A DNA stretch of 23,385 nt, taken from a virus. Below the pieces are notes generated by a model. That model did no database searches. It worked only from the letters and a program-made list of their open reading frames with translations, and was not told where the DNA came from. A program made the translations under genes and the position numbers. Below, one piece after another: positions 22,050 to 23,385 of the stretch (position 1 is the first letter of the stretch; every line of letters begins with the position of its first letter). The stretch lies in IMG/VR virus record IMGVR_UViG_3300046370_000191, positions 1-23,385 of that record; one strand, 5' to 3'.

Positions 22050-22287
22050 GCCCATCCATTGCGGCAAAAAACGCTTTCAGCGTTTCTTCGTGCTGCGTCA
22101 GCATCAGACCTGAATCCTGTCTGACCTGTTCGGCTTCACTGCGGGTCACGTCGCGCCAAATACCGGTTTCCCAGTACAGGGCCTCTTCATGCTCGCGTTG
22201 CTGCCGCAAGAAATCAACCGTCTTGCGGGTTTGCTCTAGATCCTTTCGCAGCGCCTTCAACAGCGCATCACGTTGTTCTGGGGTCAT
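22039..22287 (-). CDS. Unknown 82-residue coiled-coil protein
   Basis: The protein starts MTPEQRDALLKALRKDLEQT and is almost entirely helical and charged. A heptad-like pattern covers the first 35 residues (then TVDFLRQQREHEEALYWETG) and again the C-terminal part (MLTQHEETLKAFFAAMDG). ATG overlaps the preceding stop (ATGA). The TGA stop lies inside the hairpin described at 22019-22049. No family recognised; it might be a small accessory of the replication block. Confidence 0.7.
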   Translation of the reverse strand: MTPEQRDALLKALRKDLEQTRKTVDFLRQQREHEEALYWETGIWRDVTRSEAEQVRQDSGLMLTQHEETLKAFFAAMDGQKK

Positions 22288-22799
22288 GCTTCAAGACCTG
22301 CTTTCATTGCGGCACGGATGATGTCCATCACGGCTTTTGATCCAGCCGTGTTGCCGGTGTAACCCTTCTTTTGCGCAACTTCTCGGCAATGCTGCGCAAG
22401 GAAAGATTCGTTAATGGTCACGCGCAACGGGTCGCCGCTTACAGGCTTGATAACTGCACGACGGATCTGCACGACCTTTGGCAGCTGCTTTTCTTGCGGG
22501 TTGGCAGCTTCCTGCACCCAGATCGGTTGCTCAGCCAGCGGTCGCATGTAGGCACGCCACTTAGTGCCGCGTGACTTGGTGTTTTCTTTCGGCTGTCGAA
22601 TGTGAACGACGGTGCCGACTTCAAGCACTTCTAAAACGTTCTGTTCGCCGTAGGCAGGATTAAGGATTGCTTCCTCAAATTTGCCTGATGGGGCTTGCCA
22701 TTCACCGAAGAGCATTTTGCGATCTTCTGTGATGTGGTAGATCTTGAGTTCGATAAACGGATTTACGCTTTCTTGGTGGAAGCCGATCTGTTGAATCAT
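22284..22799 (-). CDS. Unknown 171-residue protein, first gene of the leftward cluster
   Basis: The protein starts MIQQIGFHQESVNPFIELKI. The first two thirds look beta-rich (KMLFGEWQAPSGKFEEAI, LEVLEVGTVVHIRQPKEN). The C-terminal part contains LRVTINESFLAQHCREVAQK and ends with GSKAVMDIIRAAMKAGLEA. The beta-rich part could be an OB-like fold, which would fit single-strand DNA binding, but no signature supports that. Its ATG overlaps the start codon of the divergent RusA gene in CATG, so its promoter must lie inside the RusA gene. No Shine-Dalgarno is visible. Confidence 0.75.
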   Translation of the reverse strand: MIQQIGFHQESVNPFIELKIYHITEDRKMLFGEWQAPSGKFEEAILNPAYGEQNVLEVLEVGTVVHIRQPKENTKSRGTKWRAYMRPLAEQPIWVQEAANPQEKQLPKVVQIRRAVIKPVSGDPLRVTINESFLAQHCREVAQKKGYTGNTAGSKAVMDIIRAAMKAGLEA

Positions 22800-23256
22800 G
22801 AAAAATGAAGCGGATGAAAATAAACGTGAATTCGAGCCAATTCACATTGCGATAAATGGAATTGACCCAGCTCCGCAAGGCTCAAAACGCCATGTCGGTG
22901 GCGGCAGGTTAATCGAGGTTTCCAAGCGATGCAAGCCATGGCGCATGGCGATTGTTGGCGCGTGTCCATCTGTTTCGCGTCCAATGGATGTGCCTGTAGC
23001 GGTGTCGATCGTGTTTCGTTTCGCTCGACCTAAGACTCATCTGACGACAAACGGGCAACCGCGTGCGAATGCACCGAAGCAATACACGGTGAAAAGGAAC
23101 GATATCGACAAGTGCTGTCGGTCAACTCTTGATGCGTTAGTGGACGGTGGTGTGCTGCAGGATGATTGTTTTGTCGTTGTGCTGAATGCGAGCAAGCGGT
23201 ATTGCCTGCCGTATGAACCAGCGGGCGCGATCATTTCAGTCATCCCGCAGTATTGA
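22798..23256 (+). CDS. rusA: RusA-type Holliday-junction resolvase
   Basis: A 152-residue protein on the plus strand starting MKNEADENKREFEPIHIAIN. It has the RusA landmarks: PAPQGSKR near residue 25, FRFARPKTHLTTNG, then the acidic site KRNDIDKCCRSTLDAL and GGVLQDDCFVV. The two Asp of DID, followed by the conserved L-D-A-L and D-D pair, correspond to the catalytic Asp set and Lys of the family. RusA dimers cut Holliday junctions, resolving branched phage DNA before packaging or during recombination. It opens a rightward transcription unit, separate from the late cluster, consistent with early expression. No other in-frame start is available. Confidence 0.9.
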   Translation: MKNEADENKREFEPIHIAINGIDPAPQGSKRHVGGGRLIEVSKRCKPWRMAIVGACPSVSRPMDVPVAVSIVFRFARPKTHLTTNGQPRANAPKQYTVKRNDIDKCCRSTLDALVDGGVLQDDCFVVVLNASKRYCLPYEPAGAIISVIPQY

Positions 23257-23267
23257 ACCAGTTGCGT

Positions 23268-23315
23268 CCCTGTCACACGTCAGGGTAGACATCAGGGCAC
23301 ATCAGGGTGCATACT
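23268..23315 (+). promoter_or_regulatory. Putative promoter with phased TCAGGG repeats
   Basis: TAGACA (23286-23291) and CATACT (23310-23315) are separated by 18 bases and resemble sigma-70 -35 and -10 hexamers. TCAGGG occurs three times at 23280, 23292 and 23302 (12 and 10 bases apart, about one helical turn), twice within the spacer. CCCTG (23268-23272) forms an inverted repeat with CAGGG (23281-23285). The set looks like an operator-promoter for the gene that begins at 23342. Confidence 0.4.
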
Positions 23316-23341
23316 TGGATCAGTTCAAGCCAACGCAACTC

Positions 23342-23385
23342 ATGAACTACTGGACACCCGAACGCTGCAAAACCATCCCCACCTT
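23342..23385 (+). CDS. Start of a further rightward gene, truncated by the window edge
   Basis: ATG at 23342 opens MNYWTPERCKTIPT to the window edge, with no stop. It lies about 27 bases after a putative -10 hexamer and follows the RusA gene by 85 bases. Too short for any family call; composition and position after a promoter-like region are the only support. No clear Shine-Dalgarno. Confidence 0.4.
   Translation, partial: MNYWTPERCKTIPT

Noticed and set aside
1-23385. CRISPR array, tRNA genes, integrase or transposase
   Set aside because: No regularly spaced repeats, cloverleaf-like segments or recombinase motifs were found on reading either strand; a computed search would still be needed for short tRNA-like remnants.

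Overview
The window is a densely packed segment of a tailed bacteriophage with siphovirus morphology (long, non-contractile tail) that most likely infects a cyanobacterium. The morphology follows from a large terminase, a portal, a scaffold and capsid set, a tail tube, a frameshifted tail chaperone pair, an 830-residue tape measure and a lambda-like L-K-J tail-tip order, with no sheath or contractile-tail gene. The host inference rests mainly on a gene at 16034-16378 for a cyanobacterial-type AbrB regulator. It is supported by small proteins recalled as common in marine and cyanobacterial phages (a DUF6321-type protein and a cupredoxin-like tail domain). I see no integrase, attachment site or host gene, so lytic and temperate lifestyles cannot be separated. 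No tRNA, rRNA, CRISPR array or insertion sequence was seen, and no gap between genes exceeds 300 bases.

Nearly everything is read leftward (minus strand), so the order below runs from high to low coordinates. The right end (22798-23385) is read rightward: a RusA-type Holliday-junction resolvase, then a short putative promoter region with phased repeats and the first codons of another gene. The resolvase start codon overlaps the start codon of the first leftward gene. From 22799 to 19759 lies a replication and regulation block: two small unknown proteins, a winged-helix replication-initiator-like protein, three unknown proteins and a ribbon-helix-helix DNA-binding protein. Inside the initiator gene are four 15-bp palindromic iterons beside an AT-rich tandem repeat, which looks like a replication origin built as in phage lambda gene O.

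From 19660 to 10121 lies the packaging and head block: small terminase, a 53-residue ORF, large terminase, a very basic 372-residue protein, two mini-ORFs, the AbrB regulator, a DUF4055-type portal, an unknown protein, a minor head protein, a cluster of tiny basic proteins, scaffold, major capsid protein, a probable decoration protein and a small basic ORF. From 10185 to 7444 lies the neck and tail-tube block: DnaT-like adaptor, two tandem paralogous small proteins, head closure protein, HK97 gp10-like protein, tail terminator and tail tube. A leftward intrinsic terminator (7387-7414) separates this from the tail assembly block: chaperone with an A AAA AAC slippery site giving a 176-residue fusion, tape measure, a minor tail protein with an N-terminal domain carrying a complete type-1 copper ligand set, an NlpC/P60-type protein, and a J-like tail-tip protein that runs off the left edge.

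Most minus-strand junctions are stop/start overlaps (ATGA, TGATG) or stop-NN-ATG, implying long polycistronic late mRNAs with translational coupling. The most interesting points are the likely origin inside the initiator gene, the cupredoxin-like tail-tip domain, the phage-borne AbrB regulator within the late operon, and several unannotated mini-ORFs.
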